33,040 nt of DNA from Bacteroidales bacterium (GCA_017461665.1 JAFTXI010000058.1:1-33040); one strand, 5' to 3'. Positions 17,256-25,356 are shown, counted from the stretch's first letter. Numbers and translations: made by a program. The notes: generated by a model not told the origin, from the letters alone.

Positions 17256-17690
17256 ATGACAAAAGAAGAATTAAAACATTATCTGCCTCATCGCGAGCCT
17301 ATGTTGCTTGTAGATGAAATAAACATCGATGAGAATAAGGTAGCTCATTCCAAATATCATGTCACAGGAGAAGAATTTTTCTTGAAAGGACATTTCCCGG
17401 GACAGCCTACAGTACCAGGTGTTATCTTATGCGAAATCATGGCACAGTCATGCGCACTTCTCATGCTCGACGACTTAGTTGGCAAGATAACACTCTACAC
17501 AGGCATCGACAATGTTCGCTTTAAAGCTCAAGTTGTGCCTGGCGACACCATAGAAGTAGAAGCATCATTAACATCAAAAAGAGCAAATATGTATTTCTGC
17601 GAAGCTAAGGCTACCGTCGGCGGTCGTCTCGCAGCTAAAGGAAGTTTATCATTTGCATTAATCGAAGACACAAGAAAGAAAGATGAATAA
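17256..17690 (+). CDS. fabZ: 3-hydroxyacyl-ACP dehydratase (FabZ family)
   Basis: A hot-dog-fold dehydratase that removes water from 3-hydroxyacyl-ACP to give trans-2-enoyl-ACP. Counting from ATG 17256 (144 residues), LPHREPMLLVDEI is followed by the active-site motif HFPGQPTVPG with H46, and by the catalytic glutamate E60 in LCEIMAQ. The frame is open from an ATG at 17220, but that would add twelve residues atypical for FabZ and overlap fabF; the start at 17256 aligns with family N-termini. Its stop overlaps the etfB start (ATGAATAA, 17683-17690), a sign of translational coupling. Confidence 0.93.
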   Translation: MTKEELKHYLPHREPMLLVDEINIDENKVAHSKYHVTGEEFFLKGHFPGQPTVPGVILCEIMAQSCALLMLDDLVGKITLYTGIDNVRFKAQVVPGDTIEVEASLTSKRANMYFCEAKATVGGRLAAKGSLSFALIEDTRKKDE

Positions 17691-18570
17691 TAAAGAATTT
17701 CAAATAGTTGTATTGGCAAAACAAGTGCCTGACACACATAATGTCGGCAAAGACGCCATGAAAGAAGACGGCACCATCAACCGCGCTGCGCTGCCTGCAA
17801 TCTTCAACCCTGACGATTTGAAAGCCTTGGAAATGGCTCTCGCTTGCAAAGACGCACTCAAAGACATCATGCCTGTTAAAGTCACCATCATCACAATGGG
17901 ACCTTCACGCGCAGCAGACATCATCCGCGAATCATTGTTCCGTGGAGCCGACAACGGCTTCGTAGTAAGCGACAGAAGATTCGCAGGTTCTGACACATTG
18001 GCAACCTCTTACGCCTTGTCGGCAGCAGTGAAGAAATTAGGTAAAGTGGATTTAGTATTCTCAGGACGTCAAGCTATCGACGGCGACACCGCTCAAGTCG
18101 GTCCTCAAGTAGCTGAGAAACTTGACATACCTCAAGTGACTTACGCCGAAGAACTCGTCTCTATGACAGAAAAAGAGATAGTGATAAAAAGACGTTTAGA
18201 CAGAGGTGTCGAAACAGTGAAGACATCATTCCCTGCTTTAGTGACAGTTCACGGTAATGCTACAGACTGCCGTCCTCGCCACGCAGAACGCCTCATCTTG
18301 AATAAGAAAGCTTGCTCGGCTTCAGAAGCAAAAGAGAAAAACTTAGATATGGAAGCTCTCTGGGCTAAGAAACCTTTCCTCAAGATAGAAGAATGGAACG
18401 CCGACGACATCAATCCTGACTACGACAGATTAGGTATGACAGGCTCTCCAACAAAAGTGAAATCAATAGAAAATGTTGTTCTTACAAGCAAAGAAAACAA
18501 GAAAATAAATAACAGCGAAAGCGAAATTAACGAACTTATGAAAGAGCTCATCTCAGCTCACATTATTTAA
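17683..18570 (+). CDS. etfB: Electron transfer flavoprotein beta subunit, NADH-type
   Basis: The Etf beta chain, which pairs with EtfA and exchanges electrons with an acyl-CoA dehydrogenase-type flavoprotein. At 295 residues it is longer than many EtfB (about 250-265). The N-terminus has KQVPDT, then [12 protein letters not shown]. Residues 128-141 read [14 protein letters not shown], the form I recall from bifurcating, NADH-binding Etfs (Bcd or caffeyl-CoA reductase type) rather than the D-D-D-x-N-Q-T-G form of beta-oxidation Etfs. Electron flow from NADH toward an enoyl substrate is therefore plausible (inference). It overlaps fabZ by 8 nt, and acpP follows after 19 nt. Confidence 0.92.
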   Translation: MNNKEFQIVVLAKQVPDTHNVGKDAMKEDGTINRAALPAIFNPDDLKALEMALACKDALKDIMPVKVTIITMGPSRAADIIRESLFRGADNGFVVSDRRFAGSDTLATSYALSAAVKKLGKVDLVFSGRQAIDGDTAQVGPQVAEKLDIPQVTYAEELVSMTEKEIVIKRRLDRGVETVKTSFPALVTVHGNATDCRPRHAERLILNKKACSASEAKEKNLDMEALWAKKPFLKIEEWNADDINPDYDRLGMTGSPTKVKSIENVVLTSKENKKINNSESEINELMKELISAHII

Positions 18571-18589
18571 TCATTCAAAAAAAATTATT

Positions 18590-18829
18590 ATGGAAACAAG
18601 AGAAAAAGTTATAGACATTATAGTAAATAAATTAGGTGTTGAACGCGAAACTGTCGTCGATAGCGCAAGTTTCACAAACGACCTCGGTGCTGACTCATTA
18701 GATACAGTAGAACTCATCATGGATTTCGAAAGAGAATTTGAAATAAACATCCCTGACACAGAAGCTGAAAAAATCTCTACAGTAGCCGACGCTATTGCAT
18801 TCGTAGAAGAAGCTGTTAACAATAAATAA
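18590..18829 (+). CDS. acpP: Acyl carrier protein
   Basis: A 79-residue acidic acyl carrier protein. The phosphopantetheine attachment site is S36 in [14 protein letters not shown], and the flanking helices ([29 protein letters not shown]) are typical. It would carry the growing chain for the cluster's enzymes. Its position between etfB and etfA is unusual and ties the flavoprotein module to an ACP-bound rather than a CoA-bound substrate (inference). It differs from the common acpP-fabF-rnc arrangement of the housekeeping gene. Confidence 0.96.
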   Translation: METREKVIDIIVNKLGVERETVVDSASFTNDLGADSLDTVELIMDFEREFEINIPDTEAEKISTVADAIAFVEEAVNNK

Positions 18830-18853
18830 TAACATCACCTTAAAATTTGAAGT

Positions 18854-19876
18854 ATGAACAACATATTAGTATTCTGTGAGATAACAGAAGAGCAACAGAT
18901 AGCTGAGGTGAGTTTGGAGCTTTGTTCCAAGGCTCGCAAGCTCGCCGATAAGCTTGGTTCTCGCCTCGATGCTATCGTCATAGGAAACGATTTGAAAAAT
19001 ATAGAAGAACAATTATATCTATACGGTGTCGATTCTATTTTTTATGTAAACGACCCACGTTTATCATTCTATCAAACCCTTCCTTATTTCAGTACTATCA
19101 CAAAATTGATTCAAGAAGAGACACCGGATATTGTTCTTTTCGGAGCAACAGCAGCAGGTCGCGACTTAGGTCCACGCATCGCTTCTTATCTCCGTTGCGG
19201 ACTCACCGCCGACTGCACAAGCTTAGAAATAGGTAACCACACCGACGCTAAATCTGGTAAGGTTTATGAAAATATACTTTATCAAATCCGTCCTGCTTTC
19301 GGTGGCAACATCATCGCTACCATCGTCTCTCCTGAGACAAGACCTCAGATGGCTACAGTACGCGAAGGCGTCATGAAAAAAGAAATTTACAACAACGATC
19401 ATAAAGGCGAATTACGTAACCTCAAAGCTGAAGACTATATCAAAGACAGCGACTTCTGCATAGAGATCTTAAGCCGTCAAATTGAAGCTCAAAAGGTTAA
19501 CATCAAAGGCGCTCCTATCATCGTAGCCGGTGGTTACGGCATGGGCTCCAAGGAAAACTTCGCTCTCCTCCATGAATTAGCCGACGTTATCGGTGGTGAA
19601 GTAGGCGCTACACGTGCCGCTGTCGATGCCGGATTCGCTGAAGGCGAAAGACAAATAGGCCAGACAGGTATCACCGTACGTCCTAAATTATATATCGCTT
19701 GCGGTATCTCAGGTGCTGTTCAACATCGCGCAGGTATGGATCAATCTTCAATGATTATTTCCATCAATACCGATCCTAACGCACCTATCAACAGCATAGC
19801 CGACTACACTATCATCGGCGACGCTATGGATATTTTACCTAAGATGATCAAGAGTTATAAATCTAACATGTTATAA
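18854..19876 (+). CDS. etfA: Electron transfer flavoprotein alpha subunit
   Basis: The FAD-binding alpha chain of Etf, 340 residues. The N-terminal half (about 1-190) is the nucleotide-binding-like domain, with FGATAAGRDLGPRIA near 95-110. The C-terminal FAD domain shows GGYGMGSKENF, VGATRAAVDAG (R254), RQIGQTG, ACGISGAVQHRAGMDQS and INTDPNAPI, all standard FAD contacts. It would form a heterodimer with the EtfB encoded one gene upstream; acpP separates the two. The acyl-CoA dehydrogenase gene starts 11 nt after its stop, so the electron-transfer pair and the dehydrogenase are likely made together. Confidence 0.95.
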   Translation: MNNILVFCEITEEQQIAEVSLELCSKARKLADKLGSRLDAIVIGNDLKNIEEQLYLYGVDSIFYVNDPRLSFYQTLPYFSTITKLIQEETPDIVLFGATAAGRDLGPRIASYLRCGLTADCTSLEIGNHTDAKSGKVYENILYQIRPAFGGNIIATIVSPETRPQMATVREGVMKKEIYNNDHKGELRNLKAEDYIKDSDFCIEILSRQIEAQKVNIKGAPIIVAGGYGMGSKENFALLHELADVIGGEVGATRAAVDAGFAEGERQIGQTGITVRPKLYIACGISGAVQHRAGMDQSSMIISINTDPNAPINSIADYTIIGDAMDILPKMIKSYKSNML

Positions 19877-19887
19877 TCCACACGACT

Positions 19888-21588
19888 ATGAATTTTTACA
19901 GCGATAATAAAAGTCTAAAATTTTATCTCTCACACCCTGTGATGGATAAGATAATCAAGTTGAAAGAACGCGACTTCGTCGATAGCGATAACGACATATT
20001 GGCTCCGGTTGACGTAGAAGATGCCATCGACAACTACGACAAAGTCCTTGAAATAGTAGGTGATTTGGCTGCTAACGTGTTAGAGGCTAACGCTGAAGGC
20101 GTTGATCACGAAGGTCCGCAAGTAGTCAACAACGAGATAGTTTATGCTAAAGGCACACAGAGAAACCACGAAGTATTGCGCGACGCCGGTCTCTATGGAA
20201 TGTCGTTGCCTCGCAAATACAAAGGCTTGAACTTCCCTTACGTTCCTTACGTCATGGCAGCTGAAATAGTTTCACGCGCTGATGCTGGCTTCGCTAACAT
20301 CTGGGGTCTTCAAGACTGTGCAGAGACTATCTACGAATTTGCTTCAGAAGAAATTAAATCAAAATATTTACCTCTCATCAACCAAGGTTTCACCTGCTCT
20401 ATGGCTCTCACCGAACCTGATGCAGGCTCCGACCTTCAATCAGTAAGACTTAAAGCTTCCTTCGATGAGGAAAACAACTGCTGGAGACTCAATGGCGTAA
20501 AACGTTTCATCACCAATGGTGACGCCGACATCCAACTCGTCCTCGCTCGTTCAGAAGAAGGCACAACCGACGGCCGCGGTCTCTCTTACTTCCTCTATGA
20601 CAGAAGAGATAACGCAGTCACAGTGAGACGTATTGAAAACAAACTCGGTATCAAAGGTTCTCCAACAGCAGAATTGGTATTCAACAATGCTCCTGCTCTC
20701 CTCATCGGTGAACGCCGTATGGGTCTTATCAAATACGTGATGTCGTTGATGAACGGCGCTCGTCTCGGCGTTGGTGCTCAGTCTGTTGGTCTCGCCGAAG
20801 CAGCTTATCACGAAGCTTTAGAATATGCTCGTCAACGCGAACAATTCGGAAAAGCTATCATCAACTTCCCACAAGTTTATGAAATGCTCAGCAACATGAG
20901 AGCTAAAATCGATGCAACACGTACTCTCCTCTACGAAACATCTCGCTTCGTCGATTTATACAAAGCCTACGACTCAGTAAGCAAAGAAAGAAGCCTCACA
21001 GCAGAAGAACGTCAAGACATGAAATATGCTCAACGTCATGCCGACATGATGACTCCAATGCTCAAACTCTTCTCAAGTGAATACGCCAACCAGATAGCAT
21101 ACGACTGTATCCAAGTTCACGGCGGTTCTGGCTTCATGAAAGAATATAAATGCGAACGCCTCTACAGAGACGCAAGAATCTTAAGTATCTATGAAGGTAC
21201 ATCACAATTGCAAGTCGTGGCAGCTATCCGTTTCATCGGTAATGGATCATACCTCAAACGCATCGAAGAATACGAAGCAATGCCTATAGCAGACGAATTA
21301 TTGCCTATCCGCGAACGTCTCGCTAAGATGAAAGAAAGCTACATCAGAATAGTCGCTGCTGCCGATAAGTTCGGAACATCGTCAGAAACATACGACTTCT
21401 TAGCTCGCAGAATGGTAGAAGCAATGGGTCACCTCATCATGGGTCACCTCCTTCTTCAAGATACAAACCGCTGCTCCGACTTCAGAAGATCATGTGAATT
21501 GACAGTGGCAACGGGCGAAGCTGAAATAGCTAAAATCCTAACTTACGTAGAAAACTTCAAAGAAGAAGACTTACAATTGTATAAATGA
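19888..21588 (+). CDS. Acyl-CoA dehydrogenase family flavoenzyme (possible enoyl-ACP/CoA reductase)
   Basis: A 566-residue member of the acyl-CoA dehydrogenase family with the usual three-part core (about 30-460) and a C-terminal helical extension (about 460-566) seen in longer members. FAD-site motifs are present (MALTEPDAGSDL at 172-183; QREQFGKAI; QVHGGSGFMKEY), and the catalytic glutamate is E436 in SIYEGTSQLQ. Such enzymes remove hydrogens from acyl-thioesters and pass electrons to Etf. With an NADH-type Etf, as in Bcd-EtfAB, the reaction runs as enoyl reduction. The surrounding fab genes and ACP, and the absence of FabI/FabK, make an enoyl-reductase role attractive, but desaturation of an acyl-ACP is an alternative. 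Confidence 0.9.
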   Translation: MNFYSDNKSLKFYLSHPVMDKIIKLKERDFVDSDNDILAPVDVEDAIDNYDKVLEIVGDLAANVLEANAEGVDHEGPQVVNNEIVYAKGTQRNHEVLRDAGLYGMSLPRKYKGLNFPYVPYVMAAEIVSRADAGFANIWGLQDCAETIYEFASEEIKSKYLPLINQGFTCSMALTEPDAGSDLQSVRLKASFDEENNCWRLNGVKRFITNGDADIQLVLARSEEGTTDGRGLSYFLYDRRDNAVTVRRIENKLGIKGSPTAELVFNNAPALLIGERRMGLIKYVMSLMNGARLGVGAQSVGLAEAAYHEALEYARQREQFGKAIINFPQVYEMLSNMRAKIDATRTLLYETSRFVDLYKAYDSVSKERSLTAEERQDMKYAQRHADMMTPMLKLFSSEYANQIAYDCIQVHGGSGFMKEYKCERLYRDARILSIYEGTSQLQVVAAIRFIGNGSYLKRIEEYEAMPIADELLPIRERLAKMKESYIRIVAAADKFGTSSETYDFLARRMVEAMGHLIMGHLLLQDTNRCSDFRRSCELTVATGEAEIAKILTYVENFKEEDLQLYK

Positions 21589-21595
21589 TAATGTG

Positions 21596-21669
21596 GAATG
21601 AGGAATTAGGAATGAGGAATGAAGAAAACAATTCCTAATTCCTAATTCCTAACTCCTAATTCCTAATTA
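21596..21669. repeat. Inverted heptamer arrays between acyl-CoA dehydrogenase and fabG genes
   Basis: About four AGGAAT(G/T) heptamers (21596-21622) are followed by a short loop and five ATTCCTA-type heptamers (21631-21665). The two arrays are inverted relative to each other and could pair into a long hairpin in the cluster mRNA, just before the fabG start at 21681. It is the only large gap inside the cluster (92 bp). Confidence 0.75.
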
Positions 21670-21680
21670 AATTAAATGTT

Positions 21681-22427
21681 ATGAAATTATTATTGGAAAA
21701 TAAAACCGCTGTCATCACAGGTGCAGCAAGAGGAATAGGCAAAGCCATCGCAAAACGTTTTGCAGAAGAAGGTTGTAACATCGCTTTCACCGACTTAAAC
21801 GAAGAAAGTATAAAAGCTACTGAAGCTGAATTACAAGCTCTTGGCGTACAAGCTAAAGGTTATTTGTCGAACGCTGCTGACTTCAACGACGTTGAAAATA
21901 CAGTGAAACAAATACATCAAGACTTCGGTCGCATCGACGTTTTAGTTAATAACGCAGGCATCACAAGAGACAACCTCATGATGAGAATGACAGAGAAAAA
22001 CTGGGACGACGTTATCACCGTCAACTTGAAATCAGCATTCAACTTCATCCATGCCATCGTTCCTATCATGGCACGTCAACGCTCAGGTAGCATCATCAAT
22101 ATGGCTTCTGTAGTAGGCGTCTCTGGTAACGCAGGTCAATCCAACTACTCAGCTTCAAAGGCAGGTTTAATAGGTTTGGCAAAATCTATTGCTAAAGAAA
22201 TGGGGTCACGTAACATCAGAGCCAACAGTATCGCTCCTGGTTTCATCATCACAGAGATGACAAATCAAATCCCAGAGCAAGCTAAGGAAGAATGGATGAA
22301 ACAAATTCCTTTAAGAAGAGGTGGAACTCCTGAAGATGTAGCCGACACAGCTTTGTTCCTCGCAAGCGATTTGTCAAGATATGTCACTGGACAAACCATT
22401 CACTGCTGCGGCGGTATGAATTGCTAA
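21681..22427 (+). CDS. fabG: 3-oxoacyl-ACP reductase (FabG)
   Basis: A short-chain dehydrogenase reducing 3-oxoacyl-ACP to 3-hydroxyacyl-ACP with NAD(P)H. At 248 residues it has the normal FabG length. The cofactor motif TGAARGIG is at 14-20, NNAGI at 90-94, and the catalytic residues N115, S143 (MASVVG), Y156 and K160 (YSASK) are all present. The C-terminal VTGQTIHCCGGMNC fits FabG. It completes the ketoacyl synthase, reductase and dehydratase set of the cluster and is its last gene, followed by a strong terminator. Confidence 0.95.
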   Translation: MKLLLENKTAVITGAARGIGKAIAKRFAEEGCNIAFTDLNEESIKATEAELQALGVQAKGYLSNAADFNDVENTVKQIHQDFGRIDVLVNNAGITRDNLMMRMTEKNWDDVITVNLKSAFNFIHAIVPIMARQRSGSIINMASVVGVSGNAGQSNYSASKAGLIGLAKSIAKEMGSRNIRANSIAPGFIITEMTNQIPEQAKEEWMKQIPLRRGGTPEDVADTALFLASDLSRYVTGQTIHCCGGMNC

Positions 22428-22463
22428 GAAAGAATTTCCTTTTTCATTTTATATTAGTTTGGT

Positions 22464-22495
22464 AGAGACTGTCGATAATCGACAGTCTCTTTTTT
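22464..22495 (+). terminator. Rho-independent terminator of the fab-etf cluster
   Basis: A perfect twelve-base stem (AGAGACTGTCGA / TCGACAGTCTCT) with loop TAA is followed by a run of T, starting 37 nt after the fabG stop. It closes the plus-strand cluster against the convergent lipoprotein gene. Confidence 0.93.
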
Positions 22496-22502
22496 ATTCA
22501 TA

Positions 22503-22871
22503 TTATTCAAACTCTATAACATAACCCGATACAGTAACTTTTACGTTTGAATAAATTCCGCAGAATGTTGTCAGACTTGTTTCAACAGTCTCGTTGATGA
22601 CAGCCTTAGATGAACCTACCAAGTTGGCACTTTCCAACATATTGGCTCTTGCTTCTTCGATTAAACCTTTTTTACGAAAACCGCCCAAATAGAAGAAATA
22701 ATCTGCTTGAGCTTCACCTCTTACCTTTTGAACAATTTTATAATTGTCTTTAGATAAAACTACATTTGTTGTACTTTGATTCACGTTATGTGTCATTCCA
22801 TCATGAAGAGAACAACTTGTCATGCCCAAAATGAGAGCAAACAAAACCGAAAATATCAATGGCTTTTTCAT
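22503..22871 (-). CDS. Small lipoprotein, TRL/DUF6567-like
   Basis: A 122-residue lipoprotein precursor. The signal sequence MKKPLIFSVLFALILGMTSC has a lipobox (MTSC, lipidated C20). The mature part has VVLSKDNYKIVQKVRGEA, FFYLGGFRKKGLIEEARANM and a C-terminal beta-rich segment. This resembles small Bacteroidota lipoproteins of the TRL-like/DUF6567 group, whose function is unknown; the family assignment is from memory and uncertain. It is probably anchored in the outer or inner membrane facing the periplasm. It is convergent with fabG, with the cluster terminator between them. No clear -7 box was found. Confidence 0.8.
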   Translation of the reverse strand: MKKPLIFSVLFALILGMTSCSLHDGMTHNVNQSTTNVVLSKDNYKIVQKVRGEAQADYFFYLGGFRKKGLIEEARANMLESANLVGSSKAVINETVETSLTTFCGIYSNVKVTVSGYVIEFE

Positions 22872-22944
22872 AATTTAATTATTTAATTTAACGTTTATAA
22901 ATTCCTTATTATTCTGAGATTCTGAATTTTTGAGATTTTGAGTT

Positions 22945-25104
22945 TCATTCTACGATCGTCATTTCATTAACCAAATGTCCAGCTCCGGCATATTTGTCGA
23001 TGATGAACAAGACGTAACGAATATCGACAGAAATATTTTTACAGATAGAAGGATCGTAAATCAAGTCGCTCATCGTTCCTTCCCAAGTGCGGTCGAAGTT
23101 GAGACCGAGAAGATGTCCGTCGGCATTTAAGATAGGACTTCCCGAGTTGCCGCCTGTAGTATGATTTCCAGCGATGAAAGCAACGTGCATGCTGCCGTCT
23201 TTATCAGCATAACGTCCATAATCTTTACTTTCATAAAGCTCGCGTAAACGGTCAGTAACGACATAATCGTAGATATTAGGATTTTCCTTCTGCATGATAC
23301 CATCCAATGTTGTGAAGTGTTTATAAGTAACCGCGTCTTTTGGAGAGAAACCACCAATCCTACCGTAAGTAACGCGTAATGTGAAGTTTGCATCTGGATA
23401 CATCATCTTATCTGGATTTTGCTCGGCGTGATATTCCATCTGTCCGCGCATGAACACTCTCTGCATATCGGCAATCTGATTGTTCAACTCAATACTCTTT
23501 GGTCTGACATTTTCCATATAGAAATCCATCACATTATTGTATGCCATCAGAGCAGGATCCTTTGCAAGTTTCTTAGCTTTTGATGCTTTAAACTCATCTA
23601 AAAAATCATTAACATTTTCTTCTGAAGTAAACATTGTCTTTGTAAACAATTCATCAACGTATGATTGAACGCTAGGATATTTCTCAACTATCGTGTTAAG
23701 AAGTTCCGGACGGAAATCTTTAGGCTGATTGTCGATATATTCTTGAAGAACCATCGCAGCGACTTCTTCATCTATTGGTTGATAATAATCTTTGAAGAAA
23801 ACTTTTGTCGCTTCTTTTGCATCGGCGATGAGTTTATCTATTTCCTCTTGGGGAGTTTCTTTCGTTACTTGAGCAAGAGCGCTAAATTCTGCTGCGAAAG
23901 TCAATATCTCTATTTGGAGAGCTGTCTCTGAAAGATAAGTCGTTGCAAGTCTGTAAGGTTCATATTCTGCATAAACATTTCCAAAATCAGAGATTAGGTT
24001 AAGATAAGCTCCTCTTTGGCGGCTCTTGTAAGCCCATTCTGTAAAGTTTTTGTCGAAGTCTTTTTTCTTTTGGATACCTTTGAAGTTGTTGATACCTTCG
24101 ATGACGCCCATCCATTTTTTCCAACCGTTTCCAAGGTGAGCATGTTTCGATGCATATTGGATTCTGACCTTAGGATCTTTCTCTTGATGTTTGTTGTAGA
24201 TGTCTAATATCTTTCCACGAAGATTGACGCTGACAGGATAAATCACGTTAGCTTCTTGATGAACAGCAATTGCAGGAAGATATTCGTTGGTACGAGCAGG
24301 ATAACCGAACACGAAAGTGAAATCGCCTTCATTTGCTCCTTTTAAAGAAATTGGGAAATGATAGTTTGGTTTATAAGGAACGTTGTCTTCGCTGTAGTCG
24401 GCAGCTTTTCCGTCAGGAGAGACGTAGATACGGAAGACTGAGAAGTCGCCGGTGTGACGAGGCCATACCCAGTTGTCGGTGTCGCCGCCAAACTTACCTA
24501 TATTTGAAGGTGGAGCGCCAACCAAACGAACGTCTTTAAACACCTCGTTATAAATCATATAATATTTGTTTCCGTTATAGAAAGACCTGATGACAACTTG
24601 ATAATCGCTTTCAGCTTCGGCAGCTTCTTTAAGTTTTTTCATATTGTTTTTCACAATCTCAGCTCTCTCGTCGTTCGTCGTTTCTCTTGTCACGCCTTCT
24701 AAGATTTTCTCAGTGACATCGACCATGCTTTTGAGCATAACGGCGCTGATGCCTGGACAAGGGAGTTCTTCTTCTTGCGACATAGCCCAGAAACCGTTGG
24801 TGAGATAGTCGCGTTCCACTGTGCTATGATATTGAATCCAGTCGAAGCCGCAGTGATGGTTGGTGAGAAGAAGACCTTTCTCGCTTACTATTTCGCCTGT
24901 ACAACCGCCATCAAACAAAACAACAGCGTCTTTCATACTGCTGTTGTTGATGGAATAAATATCTTCAGCAGTGATGTTCATACCCATCTCCTGCATTTCT
25001 TTTTCGTTGTTTTGTAACAACATAGGAATCCACATTCCTTCATTGGCTCTCACATTGGTGAAGAGCGATGCCACGATAAATAATGTTAAAAGTGTTTTTT
25101 TCAT
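22945..25104 (-). CDS. dpp11: S46 family dipeptidyl-peptidase, DPP11-like
   Basis: A periplasmic serine exopeptidase that removes dipeptides from peptide N-termini. Starting at ATG 25104 (719 residues) gives a clean signal peptide (MKKTLLTLFIVASLFTNVRA). S46 signatures are strong: GLLLTNHHCGFD with catalytic H84, WPRHTGDFSVFRIY with probable catalytic D220, and TTGGNSGSP with catalytic S654. FDRTWEG carries R672 at the position that is Arg in DPP11 (Asp/Glu-preferring) and Gly in DPP7, so acidic-residue specificity is predicted. The frame extends upstream to ATG 25125, but the -7 box at 25137-25144 leaves only about 5 nt before that codon, favouring 25104. It fits a peptide-using lifestyle. 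Confidence 0.93.
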   Translation of the reverse strand: MKKTLLTLFIVASLFTNVRANEGMWIPMLLQNNEKEMQEMGMNITAEDIYSINNSSMKDAVVLFDGGCTGEIVSEKGLLLTNHHCGFDWIQYHSTVERDYLTNGFWAMSQEEELPCPGISAVMLKSMVDVTEKILEGVTRETTNDERAEIVKNNMKKLKEAAEAESDYQVVIRSFYNGNKYYMIYNEVFKDVRLVGAPPSNIGKFGGDTDNWVWPRHTGDFSVFRIYVSPDGKAADYSEDNVPYKPNYHFPISLKGANEGDFTFVFGYPARTNEYLPAIAVHQEANVIYPVSVNLRGKILDIYNKHQEKDPKVRIQYASKHAHLGNGWKKWMGVIEGINNFKGIQKKKDFDKNFTEWAYKSRQRGAYLNLISDFGNVYAEYEPYRLATTYLSETALQIEILTFAAEFSALAQVTKETPQEEIDKLIADAKEATKVFFKDYYQPIDEEVAAMVLQEYIDNQPKDFRPELLNTIVEKYPSVQSYVDELFTKTMFTSEENVNDFLDEFKASKAKKLAKDPALMAYNNVMDFYMENVRPKSIELNNQIADMQRVFMRGQMEYHAEQNPDKMMYPDANFTLRVTYGRIGGFSPKDAVTYKHFTTLDGIMQKENPNIYDYVVTDRLRELYESKDYGRYADKDGSMHVAFIAGNHTTGGNSGSPILNADGHLLGLNFDRTWEGTMSDLIYDPSICKNISVDIRYVLFIIDKYAGAGHLVNEMTIVE

Positions 25105-25136
25105 ATTGCTAAAAATTTGATTCATTTCAATTTCTG

Positions 25137-25144
25137 CAAAGATA
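25137..25144 (-). promoter_or_regulatory. Predicted -7 box for the S46 peptidase
   Basis: Minus-strand TATCTTTG followed by CA matches TAnnTTTG. Predicted start near 25130, about 26 nt before the preferred ATG at 25104. Confidence 0.55.
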
Positions 25145-25216
25145 GTATAAAAGTTTAGAGTTGGAAACTATTCCATAAATAATTTGTTGTCACAGCTTTT
25201 TTTTATAAGAAATTAT

Positions 25217-25224
25217 TATCTTTG
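25217..25224 (+). promoter_or_regulatory. Additional -7-like box without an obvious gene
   Basis: TATCTTTG followed by CA matches TAnnTTTG. The next start codon (25244) opens only a five-codon frame (MKYNY, then stop). It may be a distal fic promoter, a small-RNA or leader promoter, or a leftover from a lost gene. Confidence 0.4.
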
Positions 25225-25317
25225 CACGTTCAATCCAAAATTTATGAAATATAACTATTGAAATTTTCACCTCATATAATAATTATAAACATTTATCATA
25301 TTTCTGATAATTATTTG

Positions 25318-25325
25318 TATATTTG
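25318..25325 (+). promoter_or_regulatory. Predicted -7 box for the Fic gene
   Basis: TATATTTG matches TAnnTTTG. Transcription would start near 25332, leaving a leader of about 54 nt. A TTATCA/TGATAA inverted repeat (25293-25310) overlaps the spacer, and a perfect inverted repeat begins at the predicted start. Confidence 0.55.
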
Positions 25326-25332
25326 TAGGCAA

Positions 25333-25356
25333 TTTGGTGGTAATAGTACCACCAAA
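25333..25356. promoter_or_regulatory. Perfect 10-bp inverted repeat, likely operator of the Fic gene
   Basis: TTTGGTGGTA, a four-base spacer, and TACCACCAAA form a perfect inverted repeat immediately after the predicted transcription start. A third half-site, GTGGTA, follows at 25361-25366. No U-tract follows, so it is not a terminator. A dimeric regulator bound here would block transcription; the Fic protein's own C-terminal winged-helix region is one candidate (inference). Confidence 0.6.

Noticed and set aside
15063-22427. Cluster as an aryl polyene or flexirubin pathway
   Set aside because: It lacks a ketosynthase-chain length factor pair, acyltransferases, ammonia-lyase and dialkylresorcinol enzymes.
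25105-25125. Longer S46 peptidase start at 25125
   Set aside because: It would leave only about 5 nt of leader after the predicted start and would put extra residues before an otherwise standard signal peptide.
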